64,000 bases of DNA from Paenibacillus sp. FSL H7-0357 (GCF_000758525.1 NZ_CP009241.1:1612001-1676000); one strand, 5' to 3'; positions 1-9,235 are shown, numbered from the stretch's first letter. Program-made: numbers and translations. The notes: generated by a model from the letters alone, not told the origin.

Positions 1-456
1 ATGCTGGAGATTGGTGATTTTCTCTGCAAACAGCGTCCGTTCCTGAACCCTGATCTGATGAAGGCGGGGATCATTCTGCATGATATCGCCAAGCCGGAGG
101 AGATGATTTCCCAGTTTGGCATTGTGTCGGATTACAGTGTGCAGGGGAAGCTGATCGGCCATATCTCGATGGCGTCGAACTGGATTACCGAGGCCGCGAT
201 TCGTTTGGGTTTTACTCTGGATTCGGAAAAGGTTATCGCGCTGCAGCATTTGGTCTTATCCCATCATAATCTAGGCGAATGGGGAAGCCCTGTTCAGCCG
301 CAAACGGCGGAAGCGGTGGCGCTGCATCATATCGATGCGATGGATGCCAAGCTGCAGATGGTGGAGGATGCGCTGGATACGACCCCGGAAACAGAAGAAT
401 GGACACCGTTTATCCGCGGACTGGAGAACAAGGCGGTTTACCGGTCGAAAATCTAG
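1..456 (+). CDS. 3'-5' exoribonuclease YhaM family, C-terminal HD domain (5' end outside the window)
   Basis: The 151 visible residues look like the C-terminal HD domain of YhaM-type 3'-5' exonucleases, which degrade RNA and single-stranded DNA. Metal-binding HD motifs are visible at residues 27-28 (ILHDIAKPEE) and in LIGHISM, with a further histidine pair in LSHHNLGEWGSP. YhaM proteins are usually about 310 residues with an N-terminal OB fold, so roughly half the gene probably lies upstream. The ATG at base 1 is then an internal Met, not a start. A good terminator follows directly. The family call rests on motif pattern alone; another HD phosphohydrolase is possible. Confidence 0.72.
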   Translation: MLEIGDFLCKQRPFLNPDLMKAGIILHDIAKPEEMISQFGIVSDYSVQGKLIGHISMASNWITEAAIRLGFTLDSEKVIALQHLVLSHHNLGEWGSPVQPQTAEAVALHHIDAMDAKLQMVEDALDTTPETEEWTPFIRGLENKAVYRSKI

Positions 457-473
457 AATCGTCAAAAAAACGC

Positions 474-520
474 AAAGAGCAGGTCTTCTTGAGTAACAGA
501 GAAGACCTGCTCTTTATTTT
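474..520 (+). terminator. Rho-independent terminator after the YhaM-like gene
   Basis: A perfect 14-bp stem (476-489 with 500-513) has a 10-nt loop and is followed by TTTATTTTG on the plus strand. On the minus strand it is preceded by T-poor sequence, but it could also serve the convergent exonuclease gene that ends at 547. Confidence 0.85.
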
Positions 521-546
521 GATCCACAGCGGGTTGCCGGGCTGTC

Positions 547-1203
547 TCAGAACTGCTGCTCAAAAGGTGCTGCAGGGAGCAGTGGAACCCGTTTTTTGCC
601 GGGTTTCTTTGCTGCTTTTTTGGGTGGTGATTTAAAAGGAGTATATCCGCCCGAATACATCGTTCCGGCTTTATAGCCTTGACTGTCCGCGAGCAGCAGC
701 GGTTCGAATTGCTGCTGCTGTTCCATCAGCTTCAATAAGATAATAGCCGCAGCCCGGGCATCATCGAGTGCGTCATGATGCTTCAGGCGGATACCGAAAT
801 GCTGTGAGATTACATTCAATTTATGGGAAGGCAACTCCTGGAGCATTTTTTTTCCCAGCAGATAGGTGCACATATATTGAAAATTCGGGTAGCTGGTCCC
901 TGAGGCGTCCAGACAATAACGCAGCACGCTCATATCGAAGGCGGCATTATGCGCCACGACGATTTCGCCTTGCAGCAGCGGTTCGAGCAAGGGCCACAGC
1001 TCAGCAAAAGTAGGCTGCCCCTGGACCATTGAGGGCGTGATCCCGTGAATAGCAATGTTCATCCCGTCAAACCGCTGGCGCGGGTCAATCAGCCAGACAT
1101 GCTCGGCTGTAATAACACCTTCTCTAACCTGGACAAGACCCAGGGAGCAGGCGCTGGAGCGGCTGGAATTCGCCGTCTCAAAGTCAATTGCTGTAAAGTT
1201 CAT
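547..1203 (-). CDS. DEDDh 3'-5' exonuclease, DNA polymerase III epsilon-like
   Basis: This protein of about 218 residues has an RNase T/DnaQ exonuclease fold. Visible motifs are Exo I AIDFETA (residues 4-10), Exo II HNAAFDMSVL and Exo III HDALDDARA, which supply the four acidic metal ligands and the catalytic histidine. The C-terminus is a basic Lys/Pro-rich tail (PPKKAAKKPGKKR) that could contact nucleic acid. I chose the ATG at 1203 because the exonuclease fold starts there. The longer reading frame from 1275 adds an unrelated hydrophobic stretch. Such stand-alone epsilon-like nucleases are common in Bacillales, and the exact substrate cannot be told from sequence. Confidence 0.8.
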   Translation of the reverse strand: MNFTAIDFETANSSRSSACSLGLVQVREGVITAEHVWLIDPRQRFDGMNIAIHGITPSMVQGQPTFAELWPLLEPLLQGEIVVAHNAAFDMSVLRYCLDASGTSYPNFQYMCTYLLGKKMLQELPSHKLNVISQHFGIRLKHHDALDDARAAAIILLKLMEQQQQFEPLLLADSQGYKAGTMYSGGYTPFKSPPKKAAKKPGKKRVPLLPAAPFEQQF

Positions 1204-1355
1204 TTGGTAAAGCCCCTTATCTATCAGGTATATCATTAATACTAAAGTAGTGAGGGGGTAAATACAATCTAGCAATTTTACAAAACCTTGTGAGTATGAT
1301 ATTCCTTATATATGAAAAATTGGAAGAGTACATCGAGGGATGAGGAGATGAGGCT

Positions 1356-2699
1356 ATGCAGCAGCTGCTAAAGGGTCAAAAGGTAGATGTAACAAAAGGG
1401 AAAAACGTAAATGAGCTTACATTATCCTTCGGATGGTCAACCGCTAATCAAGAGATGGGAATAGATGCCGCTGCATTTTTGTTGTCGGAGCGGGGACGCT
1501 GCGAACGTGATGAGGACTTTATTTTCTATGGAAATCCGGTATCACAGGATGGAGCCGTAACACACACAGTCTTGAAGCAGGGAGATAAGGAAAGTCTCTC
1601 GGTTTCATTGTCCCGTCTGCCGCAGCAGGTTGCCCGGATCGCCTTGACATTGACTATCTATGAAGGCGAACAGCTGAATCACCGCATGAAAGATGTATCC
1701 GGCCTTTATCTGAAGCTCCAGGATCGTCAGAGCGGCGAGGAACTGCTCCGTTTTGAGTATGGCTCTGATTTATCCGATGAGACAGCGATCGTAGCAGGAG
1801 AATTATACCGCCATAACGGGGAGTGGAAGTTTAACGCCATCGGCAGCGGTTTTAATGGAGGCTTGGCTGCACTATGCGTCAATTTTGGACTTGAAGTGGA
1901 AGAGGTAGGTTCTGCGGAGGTTGCTGCTGCAGCTGAAGTGCTGGCACCGCTTGAACCGCCTTCACCAACGCCGCCGCCAGCACCAGCCGAGCCGTCCACA
2001 CCACCGGAACCTGTAAAGAATTCTGTCCTGTCTACCATTGATCTGCGCAAAAAGATAGTTCAGTTCACACTCGAAAAGAAGCAGTTGACCGGAGTAACGG
2101 CCCGGGTTGGGGTTGTGCTGGATATCAGCGGCTCGATGAGAGATCTGTATGCCCGCGGCATCGTGCAGGAGGTCGTAGAACGGATATTGGCCGTTGCCTG
2201 CAAATTTGACGACAATGGCTCGCTGGATGTCTGGGTGTACGATAACGAATTCAGCCGGCTGCCCCCGGTTACGGAACGGGACTTTGAACAATATGTACAA
2301 AGACATATTCTAAAAAATCCTTCGATTCATAAATTCGGGCGGAACAATGAACCTCCGGTGATGGAGGATGTGATCCGCAAGTATACCAAAGAAGATAAGG
2401 ATTCTACTCCGGTATTTATCATATTTATCAATGACGGAGGCGTCTTGAAATTAACCAAAAAGGTGATTATGAAGGCAGCCGTCCAGCCGATATTCTGGCA
2501 GTTTGTCGGGATCGGCAATTCGGATTTCGAAGTGCTCGAAGGATTGGACAACATGACCGGCAGAGTCGTGGACAATGCGGACTTTGTTCACTTGGACCGG
2601 ATTGAACGGGTATCGGATGACGAGCTGTACGACAGGCTGCTCAATGAATTTCCGCACTGGCTGAAGGCGGCCAAGGACAAACGGATTCTGAGGGCGTAA
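1356..2699 (+). CDS. TerD-domain plus VWA-domain protein (tellurium-resistance/stress family)
   Basis: A TerD-like beta-sandwich (about residues 1-180: KGKNVNELTLSFGW, GIDAAAFLL, EDFIFYGN, GLAALCVNFGLEV) is joined by a Pro/Ala-rich linker (about 190-220) to a TerF-type von Willebrand A domain (about 225-447). The VWA domain keeps the MIDAS motif DISGSM. TerD proteins bind calcium and, with TerB/C/E/F, form a stress and tellurite-response complex. This is a single-protein fusion without a neighbouring ter cluster. The start follows GGGATGAGGAGATGAGGCT. The 3' end overlaps the convergent acetyltransferase gene by 59 bp. Confidence 0.82.
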   Translation: MQQLLKGQKVDVTKGKNVNELTLSFGWSTANQEMGIDAAAFLLSERGRCERDEDFIFYGNPVSQDGAVTHTVLKQGDKESLSVSLSRLPQQVARIALTLTIYEGEQLNHRMKDVSGLYLKLQDRQSGEELLRFEYGSDLSDETAIVAGELYRHNGEWKFNAIGSGFNGGLAALCVNFGLEVEEVGSAEVAAAAEVLAPLEPPSPTPPPAPAEPSTPPEPVKNSVLSTIDLRKKIVQFTLEKKQLTGVTARVGVVLDISGSMRDLYARGIVQEVVERILAVACKFDDNGSLDVWVYDNEFSRLPPVTERDFEQYVQRHILKNPSIHKFGRNNEPPVMEDVIRKYTKEDKDSTPVFIIFINDGGVLKLTKKVIMKAAVQPIFWQFVGIGNSDFEVLEGLDNMTGRVVDNADFVHLDRIERVSDDELYDRLLNEFPHWLKAAKDKRILRA

Positions 2700-3207
2700 G
2701 ATCCAGCCGGAAACCTTTAACCAGAGTATTCCCGTTCATAATATCGGTCTCGAAATGCCGTTTGAAGCCCAGCCGTTCGTAGAGCCTGATCGCCGAGACC
2801 ATCATATCCGAGGTGTGCAGGTTCAGGGTGGAGGCGCCCAACTCACGGGATCTCCGGGCGGCTTCCCGAATCAGGAGTGCAGCAACGCCGCGGCCGCGTG
2901 CGTCAGGGGAGACGGCAAGCAGGCGCAGTACAGGGGAGTGGATGCCAAGCTCCGGCTTGCCGTAAGCCGTTTCCGAGGAGGTGAACAACAATGCGCTGCC
3001 GACAATCTGCTGGCCGGTTTCAGCGATGATGCGCGCGAACGGGGCATCACCGTGTACGGAATCAAGGATTGAATTCCGGTACGCTTCCCACTGCGGCTCA
3101 GGCATGTCGGCAGAATATTGGCTGTATGCGGACAGCAGCACTTCGGCGATGGCTTCGCGCTCATTAACTGCAGCGTCACGAATAATGATCTCTTTTGACA
3201 TATTCAC
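2641..3207 (-). CDS. GNAT-family N-acetyltransferase
   Basis: This protein of about 188 residues has the GNAT acetyl-CoA signature LRLLAVSPDARGRGVAALLIREA and a C-terminal SAIRLYERLGF segment typical of the fold. The substrate is unknown. AAGGGAGG lies about 6 nt from GTG 3207 and 12 nt from ATG 3201, so the GTG start is preferred. The gene converges on and overlaps the 3' end of the TerD-VWA gene. The C-terminal tail after residue 170 lies in the overlap and may not be conserved. Confidence 0.8.
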   Translation of the reverse strand: MNMSKEIIIRDAAVNEREAIAEVLLSAYSQYSADMPEPQWEAYRNSILDSVHGDAPFARIIAETGQQIVGSALLFTSSETAYGKPELGIHSPVLRLLAVSPDARGRGVAALLIREAARRSRELGASTLNLHTSDMMVSAIRLYERLGFKRHFETDIMNGNTLVKGFRLDLTPSESVCPWPPSASAEIH

Positions 3208-3381
3208 GATATACCTCCCTTACATAAGTCAGGTGGAAAGATCAGGCGAGTGACGTTATTATAACTGATAAATCGCATAGACATAAGAGGAATTTAATGA
3301 TTCTGATAAATGAATAGAAAAGTTCTATCCATCTTTGTGACTTATTTAATGGAAATCCGACTGAAATACACGGAATATGTG

Positions 3382-3410
3382 TTGACAAAAAAATATGCCG
3401 TGAATAAGAT
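3382..3410 (+). promoter_or_regulatory. SigA-type promoter of the LysR gene
   Basis: A consensus -35 TTGACA (3382-3387), a 17-bp spacer and a -10 TAAGAT (3405-3410) lie about 90 bp upstream of the GTG start at 3499. Confidence 0.75.
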
Positions 3411-3451
3411 ATATACAAAATCTATAAGAACGCATCGCCATAAATCATTGT

Positions 3452-3476
3452 TAATTCATCGGAATAGTAAAATTAA
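3452..3476 (+). promoter_or_regulatory. Dyad operator-like site upstream of the LysR gene (CymR-box-like)
   Basis: TAATTC-ATC-GGAATA is followed by GTAAAATTAAAA. The same arrangement recurs upstream of the transport operon at 4465. It lies downstream of the -10 at 3405, where a bound repressor could block transcription. CymR is the known repressor of sulfur genes in Bacillus. Assignment to CymR is inference. Confidence 0.4.
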
Positions 3477-3498
3477 AACCGACTAAGGGGGGCTAGGT

Positions 3499-4392
3499 GT
3501 GAACATTGAAAATATTGAGGCCTTTGTGTACATCAACCATTATGGAAGCTTCAATAAAGCGGCCGAAGTCCTGTATATCTCGCAGCCGACAGTTACCGCC
3601 CGCATACAATCGCTCGAACGAGAGCTGGATTGCCGGGTATTTGACCGGCTGGGCAAGCAGATTAATCTCACCGATAAAGGCAAGCAGTTCCTCCCCTATG
3701 CCCAGCAGATTCTCCAGGTCTATCAAACCGGCAAGCATCAAATACAATCGAAAGGACATATTCCGAATGAGCTGAGAATCGGCAGCACTGTCTCGGTGTC
3801 CAATTATTTGATGCCCCATCTGCTGCTTCATCTGAAGCGCAGGTATCCGCATATCACGATCAAGCTGACGACAGCGTCTACGGAAGTGCTGATCAGCAAG
3901 CTGAAGTCGAAGGAGCTCGATCTGGCTTTTATCCGTAAAGTCGTAAATCCGGCGATTCAGGCTTTTCCATTCTGCGAGGATCCTATTTCGCTCTATGTGC
4001 ACAAGGGGCATCGCCTGGCCAAGGGAGGCCGTGCCTCAATACAGGATATCCGTCAGGAGACGCTGGTTTTCTTTGAATGCGGCTCTTTGGACTGGATGCG
4101 GCTGCACCGTGTATTTGAGAGTATGGAGCAGCCGCCGAATATTGAATATCAGGTGGATAACCTGGAGACGGCCAAGAAGCTGGTGCTGAAACAAGCGGGG
4201 ATTTGCTTTCTACCGGCACTCAGTGTGCAGGAGGAAGTGGCGGCAGGGACGCTGATCCGGGTAGATATCGCGGAGACGGAAGGGATTTCGCTGCGGACCA
4301 GCCTGATTTCCCTGAACGGGGAAAATGCGGAGTTTATCGAAACCCTGCTGGAACTTAGCATAGGTAAAGCCGGCGATCGACTTCTTGTATAG
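3499..4392 (+). CDS. ascR: LysR-type activator of the sulfur-compound operon (AscR/YtlI-like)
   Basis: This 297-residue LysR regulator has an N-terminal winged helix-turn-helix (residues 1-60: FNKAAEVLYISQPTVTARIQSLERELDCRVFDR) and a periplasmic-binding-protein-like effector domain (about 90-295). In Bacillus subtilis the LysR protein AscR (YtlI) lies next to and activates the snaA-tcyJKLMN operon. The same neighbours follow here in the same orientation, which is the main reason for the name. It starts at GTG 3499 with AAGGGGGG about 7 nt upstream. A consensus promoter and a dyad element shared with the operon lie in front. LysR family is certain, orthology likely. Confidence 0.75.
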   Translation: MNIENIEAFVYINHYGSFNKAAEVLYISQPTVTARIQSLERELDCRVFDRLGKQINLTDKGKQFLPYAQQILQVYQTGKHQIQSKGHIPNELRIGSTVSVSNYLMPHLLLHLKRRYPHITIKLTTASTEVLISKLKSKELDLAFIRKVVNPAIQAFPFCEDPISLYVHKGHRLAKGGRASIQDIRQETLVFFECGSLDWMRLHRVFESMEQPPNIEYQVDNLETAKKLVLKQAGICFLPALSVQEEVAAGTLIRVDIAETEGISLRTSLISLNGENAEFIETLLELSIGKAGDRLLV

Positions 4393-4464
4393 ATGTATTA
4401 AAAAACTCTATTAGCACATGGATACCTGCGGTGATAAAGTTAATTGCATAATCATAATCACGAC

Positions 4465-4489
4465 TAATTCGATAGGGATTATAAAATTA
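4465..4489 (+). promoter_or_regulatory. Dyad operator/promoter element of the snaA-tcy operon (CymR-box-like)
   Basis: TAATTC-GATAG-GGATTA followed by TAAAATTAAAA matches the arrangement upstream of the LysR gene at 3452, including the trailing A-rich part and CCGA. The overlapping TATAAAAT could be a -10 element. The site is a plausible binding point for CymR or for the LysR activator. Which of these applies is inference. Confidence 0.4.
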
Positions 4490-4515
4490 AAATCCGAAAG
4501 GTTGGAGGGCATGCG

Positions 4516-5031
4516 ATGGGTGAAGTATACCGGCTGGCAGAACAGAAGGATGCGGAGCAATTACTGGATATTACATATCGTGCCTATCAGCTGATTCGTG
4601 AACTGGGGCTGCATTGGCCGGCGGCAAACGCCGATCTGGCGATGATTGAAGACAATATTTCAATCAATGAGTGTTATGTGCTTGAGGTCAGCGGAACGAT
4701 TATTGCGACAATCACTTTGTCAAAAGAAGAAGAGGTCAAGAAGTTCAGCCCGCTGCCTTTTATCAAATGGTTCGCCGTGAGTCCGGAATACAGCAACAAG
4801 GGCTACGGCGGAAAGCTGCTGGATTGGGTAGAGGAGCATATTATTCTCGGACAATTGGGCTCGCCTGAAGTCACTCTGGCAACGGCGAAAAAACATCCGT
4901 GGCTGGTTGAGATGTATGAGCGGCGGGGTTATGAACGGTTCCTGGAGCTTGACCCGCAAAATGGCGACGGCATCATGTATCTGCTGAAAAAGACACTTAT
5001 AAACAAACCACATTTCATTCAAAGGGGATAG
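4516..5031 (+). CDS. snaA: GNAT N-acetyltransferase, SnaA/YtmI-like (S-modified cysteine acetylation)
   Basis: This 171-residue GNAT protein has the acetyl-CoA binding segment WFAVSPEYSNKGYGGKLLDWVEE (about 85-107) and a C-terminal MYERRGYERF. It is the first gene of an operon with cystine-type ABC transporter, LLM monooxygenase and amidohydrolase genes, as in the Bacillus ytmI operon. There SnaA N-acetylates S-(2-succino)cysteine or related S-alkylcysteines before oxidation and deacetylation. The start ATG 4516 follows GGTTGGAGGGC. The stop at 5031 is 4 nt before the next ATG. Function by synteny. Confidence 0.7.
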   Translation: MGEVYRLAEQKDAEQLLDITYRAYQLIRELGLHWPAANADLAMIEDNISINECYVLEVSGTIIATITLSKEEEVKKFSPLPFIKWFAVSPEYSNKGYGGKLLDWVEEHIILGQLGSPEVTLATAKKHPWLVEMYERRGYERFLELDPQNGDGIMYLLKKTLINKPHFIQRG

Positions 5032-5035
5032 AAAC

Positions 5036-5932
5036 ATGAAGAAGTCAATCTCACTGGTATTTGCATCAATACTCACGCTGGCGATTGCCGGCTGCGGAAA
5101 TAACAGCAACAGTGCAGGCGGTGGCAACACGGACAGCAGCAAGAGCGGGAATGTGGCAGAAACAGCAGCACCTGCTAATGCGCAAGGGGGTAATGCTTCG
5201 GCAGAGCCGGCTAAGGTAACGAAGATCATCGTGGGCACAGGCACAGGTTTTCCAAAAGTCTGCTACATCGACGAGAACGGCAAGCTGACCGGGTTTGATG
5301 TGGAGCTGATTAAAGAAATTGACAATCGCCTGCCGGAATATGAATTCGAACTGCAGACGATGGATTTCAGCAACCTGCTGCTGAGTCTGGAAACCAAAAA
5401 AATCGACCTGGTCGCCCATGTTATGGAAAAAAATCCGGAGCGGGAGCTGAAGTATTCTTTTAACAAAGAAGCTTACGCCCACTGGAGAAACCGCATTGTG
5501 GTGGCTAAGGACAATGAGTCGATCCATTCGCTGGATGATCTGAAAGGCAAAAAGGTGCTGACGGGTGCAACCAGTGCACAGGCGCAAATTCTTGAGAACT
5601 ACAATAAAGAGCATGACAATGCGATTAATATTGTGTACCAAAACGGTACGGCTAACGATACAGCTGCCCAGATCAGCTCCGGCCGTGTAGACGCCACGCT
5701 GGCTGCCGATTTTGTACTGCCGATCATTGATCCGCAGAGCAAGCTGAAGGCAACGGGCGACGAGCTGTCGTCGGCAGACATTCTCTATGTGCTGCGCAAG
5801 GATGATGCTGATTCGCAGAAGCTGTCGGATGCGATTGACGGTGCGATCAAGGAGCTTAAGACAGACGGTACACTGGGCAAGCTGAGCACGGAATGGCTGG
5901 GTGCGGATGTTACAGCGAATTCGGTTCAATGA
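5036..5932 (+). CDS. Amino-acid ABC transporter substrate-binding lipoprotein (TcyJ/TcyK-like)
   Basis: This 298-residue family 3 extracellular solute-binding protein has a signal peptide with lipobox LAIAGC (Cys at about residue 20), so it is a lipid-anchored receptor on the outer face of the membrane. A Ser/Asn/Gly-rich linker (about 21-60) precedes the binding domain, which carries GFDVELIKEI and DLVAHVMEKNPEREL. Bacillus has two such genes (tcyJ, tcyK) and only one is present here. The likely ligands are cystine or S-modified cysteines, from operon context. The RBS is AAAGGGGATAGAAAC before the ATG. Confidence 0.8.
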   Translation: MKKSISLVFASILTLAIAGCGNNSNSAGGGNTDSSKSGNVAETAAPANAQGGNASAEPAKVTKIIVGTGTGFPKVCYIDENGKLTGFDVELIKEIDNRLPEYEFELQTMDFSNLLLSLETKKIDLVAHVMEKNPERELKYSFNKEAYAHWRNRIVVAKDNESIHSLDDLKGKKVLTGATSAQAQILENYNKEHDNAINIVYQNGTANDTAAQISSGRVDATLAADFVLPIIDPQSKLKATGDELSSADILYVLRKDDADSQKLSDAIDGAIKELKTDGTLGKLSTEWLGADVTANSVQ

Positions 5933-5965
5933 TTAAGCCTGTGAGTGTGGGAAGGGAGGGAGTTT

Positions 5966-6748
5966 ATGGGCGAACCATTTGATATCAGCTATGTATTTTC
6001 ATTTTTGCCTAAGCTGCTGGGGACGTTAAACACCACACTGCTGATTGTCGCCTGCTCGCTGCTGGCAGGAATTATAGTCGGTTTTCTCGTAGCTCTGCCC
6101 CGCCTGTACAAAGTGCCGGTGTTGAAAACCTGCTCCGAAATCTATATTTCTTTTTTCCGGGGAACGCCGATTCTGATCCAGCTCTTCCTGTTCTATTACG
6201 GGCTGCCTGAAATTCTAAAACTGGTTCATGTGGATATGACCCGGACGCCGGTGCTTGTCTTTGTGATTCTAACCTACGGCCTGCACACGGGGGCATACAT
6301 GTCCGAAATGATCCGGGCTTCTGTGATGGCGGTGGATAAGGGGCAGGTGGAGGCTGCCTATGCTACGGGAATGACAGGGTTCCAGGCTTTTACGCGGATC
6401 GTATTGCCGCAGGCGCTTGGCATCGCGATTCCGGTATTCTCCAATCTGGTGATTGCGCTGCTGAAAGATACATCGCTGGCCTTCACGCTCGGTGTGATGG
6501 AAATGACGGGCAAAGCACAGACGCTTGGCAGCTTGACACAGCATTTTATCGAAACCTACATTGCCCTTGCCCTGATCTATCTGGTCATCAGCTATACGAT
6601 TGAGAAGCTGCTGCTTGTGGCGGAGCACCGGCTGCTGCGGCATGAGAAGCGGAGCACCCCTGAGAAAAAATCGTTTAGAGTCCACAAAAATTGGTCCTAC
6701 CGGCGCATTATTGCGGAAATGGGATCGGGTAAAGGAGGCGCAGGATAA
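5966..6748 (+). CDS. tcyL: Amino-acid ABC transporter permease (TcyL-like)
   Basis: This 260-residue polar amino acid permease (HisM type) has about five membrane segments. The first begins near residue 20 (TLNTTLLIVACSLLAGIIVGFLVAL). The EAA loop contacting the ATPase is visible as EAAYATGMTGFQAFTRIVLPQAL. ATG 5966 is chosen because GGGAGGGAG lies just upstream; the frame also opens at 5945 without a good site. The stop overlaps the next start by one base (TAATG), showing translational coupling. The C-terminal tail is basic and longer than usual. Confidence 0.8.
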   Translation: MGEPFDISYVFSFLPKLLGTLNTTLLIVACSLLAGIIVGFLVALPRLYKVPVLKTCSEIYISFFRGTPILIQLFLFYYGLPEILKLVHVDMTRTPVLVFVILTYGLHTGAYMSEMIRASVMAVDKGQVEAAYATGMTGFQAFTRIVLPQALGIAIPVFSNLVIALLKDTSLAFTLGVMEMTGKAQTLGSLTQHFIETYIALALIYLVISYTIEKLLLVAEHRLLRHEKRSTPEKKSFRVHKNWSYRRIIAEMGSGKGGAG

Positions 6749-7458
6749 TGAAACTGGATCCATCATTTATCTGGACGGCGTTCCTGCAAATCTTGAGCGC
6801 TATTCCTACCACCTTATATATAACAGTTGTCTCCGTGTCAGTGGGCTTTCTTATCGGCATTTGTGTCGCATTGATCCGGATTTACAGAGTGCCTGTCCTG
6901 TATCCGCTGGCGGTCGGGTATGTCACCTTTATCCGGGGTACTCCGATGCTGACGCATCTGCTGCTGATTTATTTCGGACTTCCTGTCCTTATTGACGGAC
7001 TGGCCGCCCACTTTGGCTGGGGGTTCAGGTCGGTGTCGGTTCCGATGATCGGTTTTGCCTATATTTCGTTCTCAATTACAGCTGGTGCTTATATGTCCGA
7101 GGTCGTCCGTTCCGGTCTGCTTGCCGTGGACCGGGGCCAGCTGGAAGCTGCACATTCCATAGGCATGACCACCCCTCAGGCCTTGCGGCGGATTGTCTTT
7201 CCCCAGGCGCTGGCGGCAAGTCTGCCCAATCTGTCCAATTCCGTTATTGGTATGCTGCATGGGTCAACGCTTGCTTTTACCGTATCCGTAGTGGATATCA
7301 ACGCTAAGGCGCAGATTGTGGCTTCGACGAACTGGAAGTTCTTTGAGGCGTACCTTGCGGCGGCGCTGATCTTCTGGGGGCTTACATTCCTGATCGAGCG
7401 GCTGACGTCCCTGATCGAGAAACGGATCAATCTTTACAATCGAGGTGGAGTGGCATGA
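6748..7458 (+). CDS. tcyM: Amino-acid ABC transporter permease (TcyM-like)
   Basis: This 236-residue second permease is paralogous to the preceding gene. It has the same topology and an EAA loop [27 protein letters not shown] split only by usual substitutions. The two permeases should form the heterodimeric membrane channel for the ATPase that follows. The gene overlaps the ATPase gene by 4 bp (ATGA), so stoichiometric coupled translation is expected. Confidence 0.8.
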   Translation: MKLDPSFIWTAFLQILSAIPTTLYITVVSVSVGFLIGICVALIRIYRVPVLYPLAVGYVTFIRGTPMLTHLLLIYFGLPVLIDGLAAHFGWGFRSVSVPMIGFAYISFSITAGAYMSEVVRSGLLAVDRGQLEAAHSIGMTTPQALRRIVFPQALAASLPNLSNSVIGMLHGSTLAFTVSVVDINAKAQIVASTNWKFFEAYLAAALIFWGLTFLIERLTSLIEKRINLYNRGGVA

Positions 7459-8207
7459 TCAAGCTGGAGCGTATTTCGAAGTCGTTTGGCCGGAATCAGG
7501 TGCTGAACAATATTGATTTAACCGTCACCAAAGGCGAGGTTGTTGTCATTCTCGGCCCCAGCGGCTCAGGCAAAACTACCCTACTGCGCTGCGTGAACTA
7601 CCTGGAGAAGCCCAGTGACGGGGAGATTGCCATCGGCGATTTCAAAGTGAACTGCAGGCATGCACGCAAAAAAGAGATTCATCAGCTGCGGCAAAAAACG
7701 GCGATGGTCTTCCAGCAGTATAATCTTTTCCGGCATAAAACCGCGCTGGAAAACGTGATGGAAGGGCTGCTTATCGTCAAAAAGCTTCCGAAGGAGGAAG
7801 CGAAAAAACGGAGTATCGCTTTGCTGGAGAAGGTGGGGCTTGGAGCCAAGCTGGACGCGTATCCAAGCCAGCTGTCGGGCGGGCAGCAGCAGCGGGTAGG
7901 CATTGCCCGCGCCCTGGCGCTGGAGCCGGAAGTGATTCTGTTCGACGAGCCTACGTCGGCGCTGGACCCGGAGCTGGTGGGCGAGGTGCTGGCCGTCATC
8001 CGCAAAATTGCCAAGGAAGGCATCACAATGATTGTCGTGACGCATGAAATGGGTTTTGCCCGCGATGTCGCCAATCACGTAGTGTTCATGGATGGCGGTG
8101 TGATTGTTGAGGAAGGGACACCGACACAGTTATTCAATCATCCGCGTGAAGAAAGAACGAAGCAGTTCCTGAAGCGGATTACACCGGAACTGAACTATTC
8201 CATTTAG
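7455..8207 (+). CDS. tcyN: Amino-acid ABC transporter ATP-binding protein (TcyN-like)
   Basis: This 250-residue ABC ATPase of the polar amino acid class has Walker [10 protein letters not shown] (residues 34-42), the Q-loop in VFQQYNLF, signature LSGGQQQR (about 135-142), Walker [13 protein letters not shown] and the H-loop VTHEMGF. It lacks a regulatory C-terminal domain. It powers import through the two preceding permeases. Its substrate is likely cystine or S-modified cysteine, inferred from operon content. Confidence 0.85.
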   Translation: MIKLERISKSFGRNQVLNNIDLTVTKGEVVVILGPSGSGKTTLLRCVNYLEKPSDGEIAIGDFKVNCRHARKKEIHQLRQKTAMVFQQYNLFRHKTALENVMEGLLIVKKLPKEEAKKRSIALLEKVGLGAKLDAYPSQLSGGQQQRVGIARALALEPEVILFDEPTSALDPELVGEVLAVIRKIAKEGITMIVVTHEMGFARDVANHVVFMDGGVIVEEGTPTQLFNHPREERTKQFLKRITPELNYSI

Positions 8208-8218
8208 GAGGCCAAAAT

Positions 8219-9235
8219 ATGGCGATTACAATAAGTGTCCTCGACCAAAGTCCAATTTATCCGGGGGAAACGCCGGAAGAAGCCTTCTTGCATACGATTA
8301 AGCTGGCGCAATTATCCGAGCAGCTGGGATTCCGCCGTTTCTGGGTTTCGGAGCATCACGACTCCGGGCAGGTAGCGGGTTCATCCCCGGAGGTGTTGAT
8401 TTCTCATCTGCTCGCCAAGACGGAACGTATCCGGATCGGCTCCGGCGGTATTATGCTTCAGCATTACAGCCCTTATAAGGTAGCGGAGAACTTTAACGTG
8501 CTGGCCTCGCTTGCACCGGGGCGGGTGGATCTGGGGGTTGGCCGTGCTCCCGGGGGACTGCCGAGGAGCACACAGGCACTGCAGCAGGGCAGCTTTGAAC
8601 CCTCCAGCCTGACGGACAAGATTATCGAACTCGAAAAGTATGTACATAACCGGCTGGAGGAAGACCATCCGCTGGCGGGGCTGAAAGCAGGCCCGATTCC
8701 AGGGACACCTCCCGAAATTTATGTGCTTGGTGCGAGTGTAGCCAGTGCGGAAATCGCTGCCGGACTGGGGTTGCCGTACGTATTCTCTTTATTCATCAAT
8801 GGGGATCAGGCGATAGCGTTGGAAGCGATCGAGACTTACCGCAACAACTTCGAGACTTCGCCGGGAAAAGAACCCCGGGCAATTATTGCGCTGTCTGTCC
8901 TGGCTGCCGAAACCGAGGAGGAGGCCAAAGAACTAGCCGGAGCGCATAAGCTGATCCGGATTAATCTGGCCAGCGGCAAGACACTGACGGTTGCTACCCG
9001 GGAGCAGGCGGAGGAATTTACCCGGCAGAGTACGGAAGATTACACCATAGAAGAGCGGGAGCCGGAAATTACAAAGGGGACAAAAGCCAGCGTGCGGCAA
9101 CAACTGCTGGCGTTGTCCTCAGCATCAGGCGTCGACGAGTTTATCATCACGACCAATGTGCAGCCCTTCGATAAGCGGGTCCGTTCCTTTGAACTGCTGC
9201 ATGAAGCACTGGCTGAAGTGCCTGCGGAGGCCTGA
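8219..9235 (+). CDS. cmoO: LLM-class flavin-dependent monooxygenase (CmoO/YtmO-like)
   Basis: This 338-residue bacterial luciferase-like TIM-barrel protein has the LLM signature segments VLDQSPIYPGETPEEAF, FWVSEHH, RIRIGSGGIMLQHYSPYKVAENFNVL and GRVDLGVGRAPGG. In Bacillus, YtmO sits in the same operon position and is thought to take part in S-alkylcysteine oxidation. The RBS AGGAGGCCAAAAT is 11 nt after the ATPase stop. It could oxidise any small substrate; context decides the assignment. Confidence 0.75.
   Translation: MAITISVLDQSPIYPGETPEEAFLHTIKLAQLSEQLGFRRFWVSEHHDSGQVAGSSPEVLISHLLAKTERIRIGSGGIMLQHYSPYKVAENFNVLASLAPGRVDLGVGRAPGGLPRSTQALQQGSFEPSSLTDKIIELEKYVHNRLEEDHPLAGLKAGPIPGTPPEIYVLGASVASAEIAAGLGLPYVFSLFINGDQAIALEAIETYRNNFETSPGKEPRAIIALSVLAAETEEEAKELAGAHKLIRINLASGKTLTVATREQAEEFTRQSTEDYTIEEREPEITKGTKASVRQQLLALSSASGVDEFIITTNVQPFDKRVRSFELLHEALAEVPAEA

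Noticed and set aside
5066..5929. 287-codon minus-strand frame opposite the binding-protein gene
   Set aside because: Its length follows from codon bias of the real plus-strand gene, which has signal peptide, lipobox and RBS; the reverse frame has no recognisable domain.
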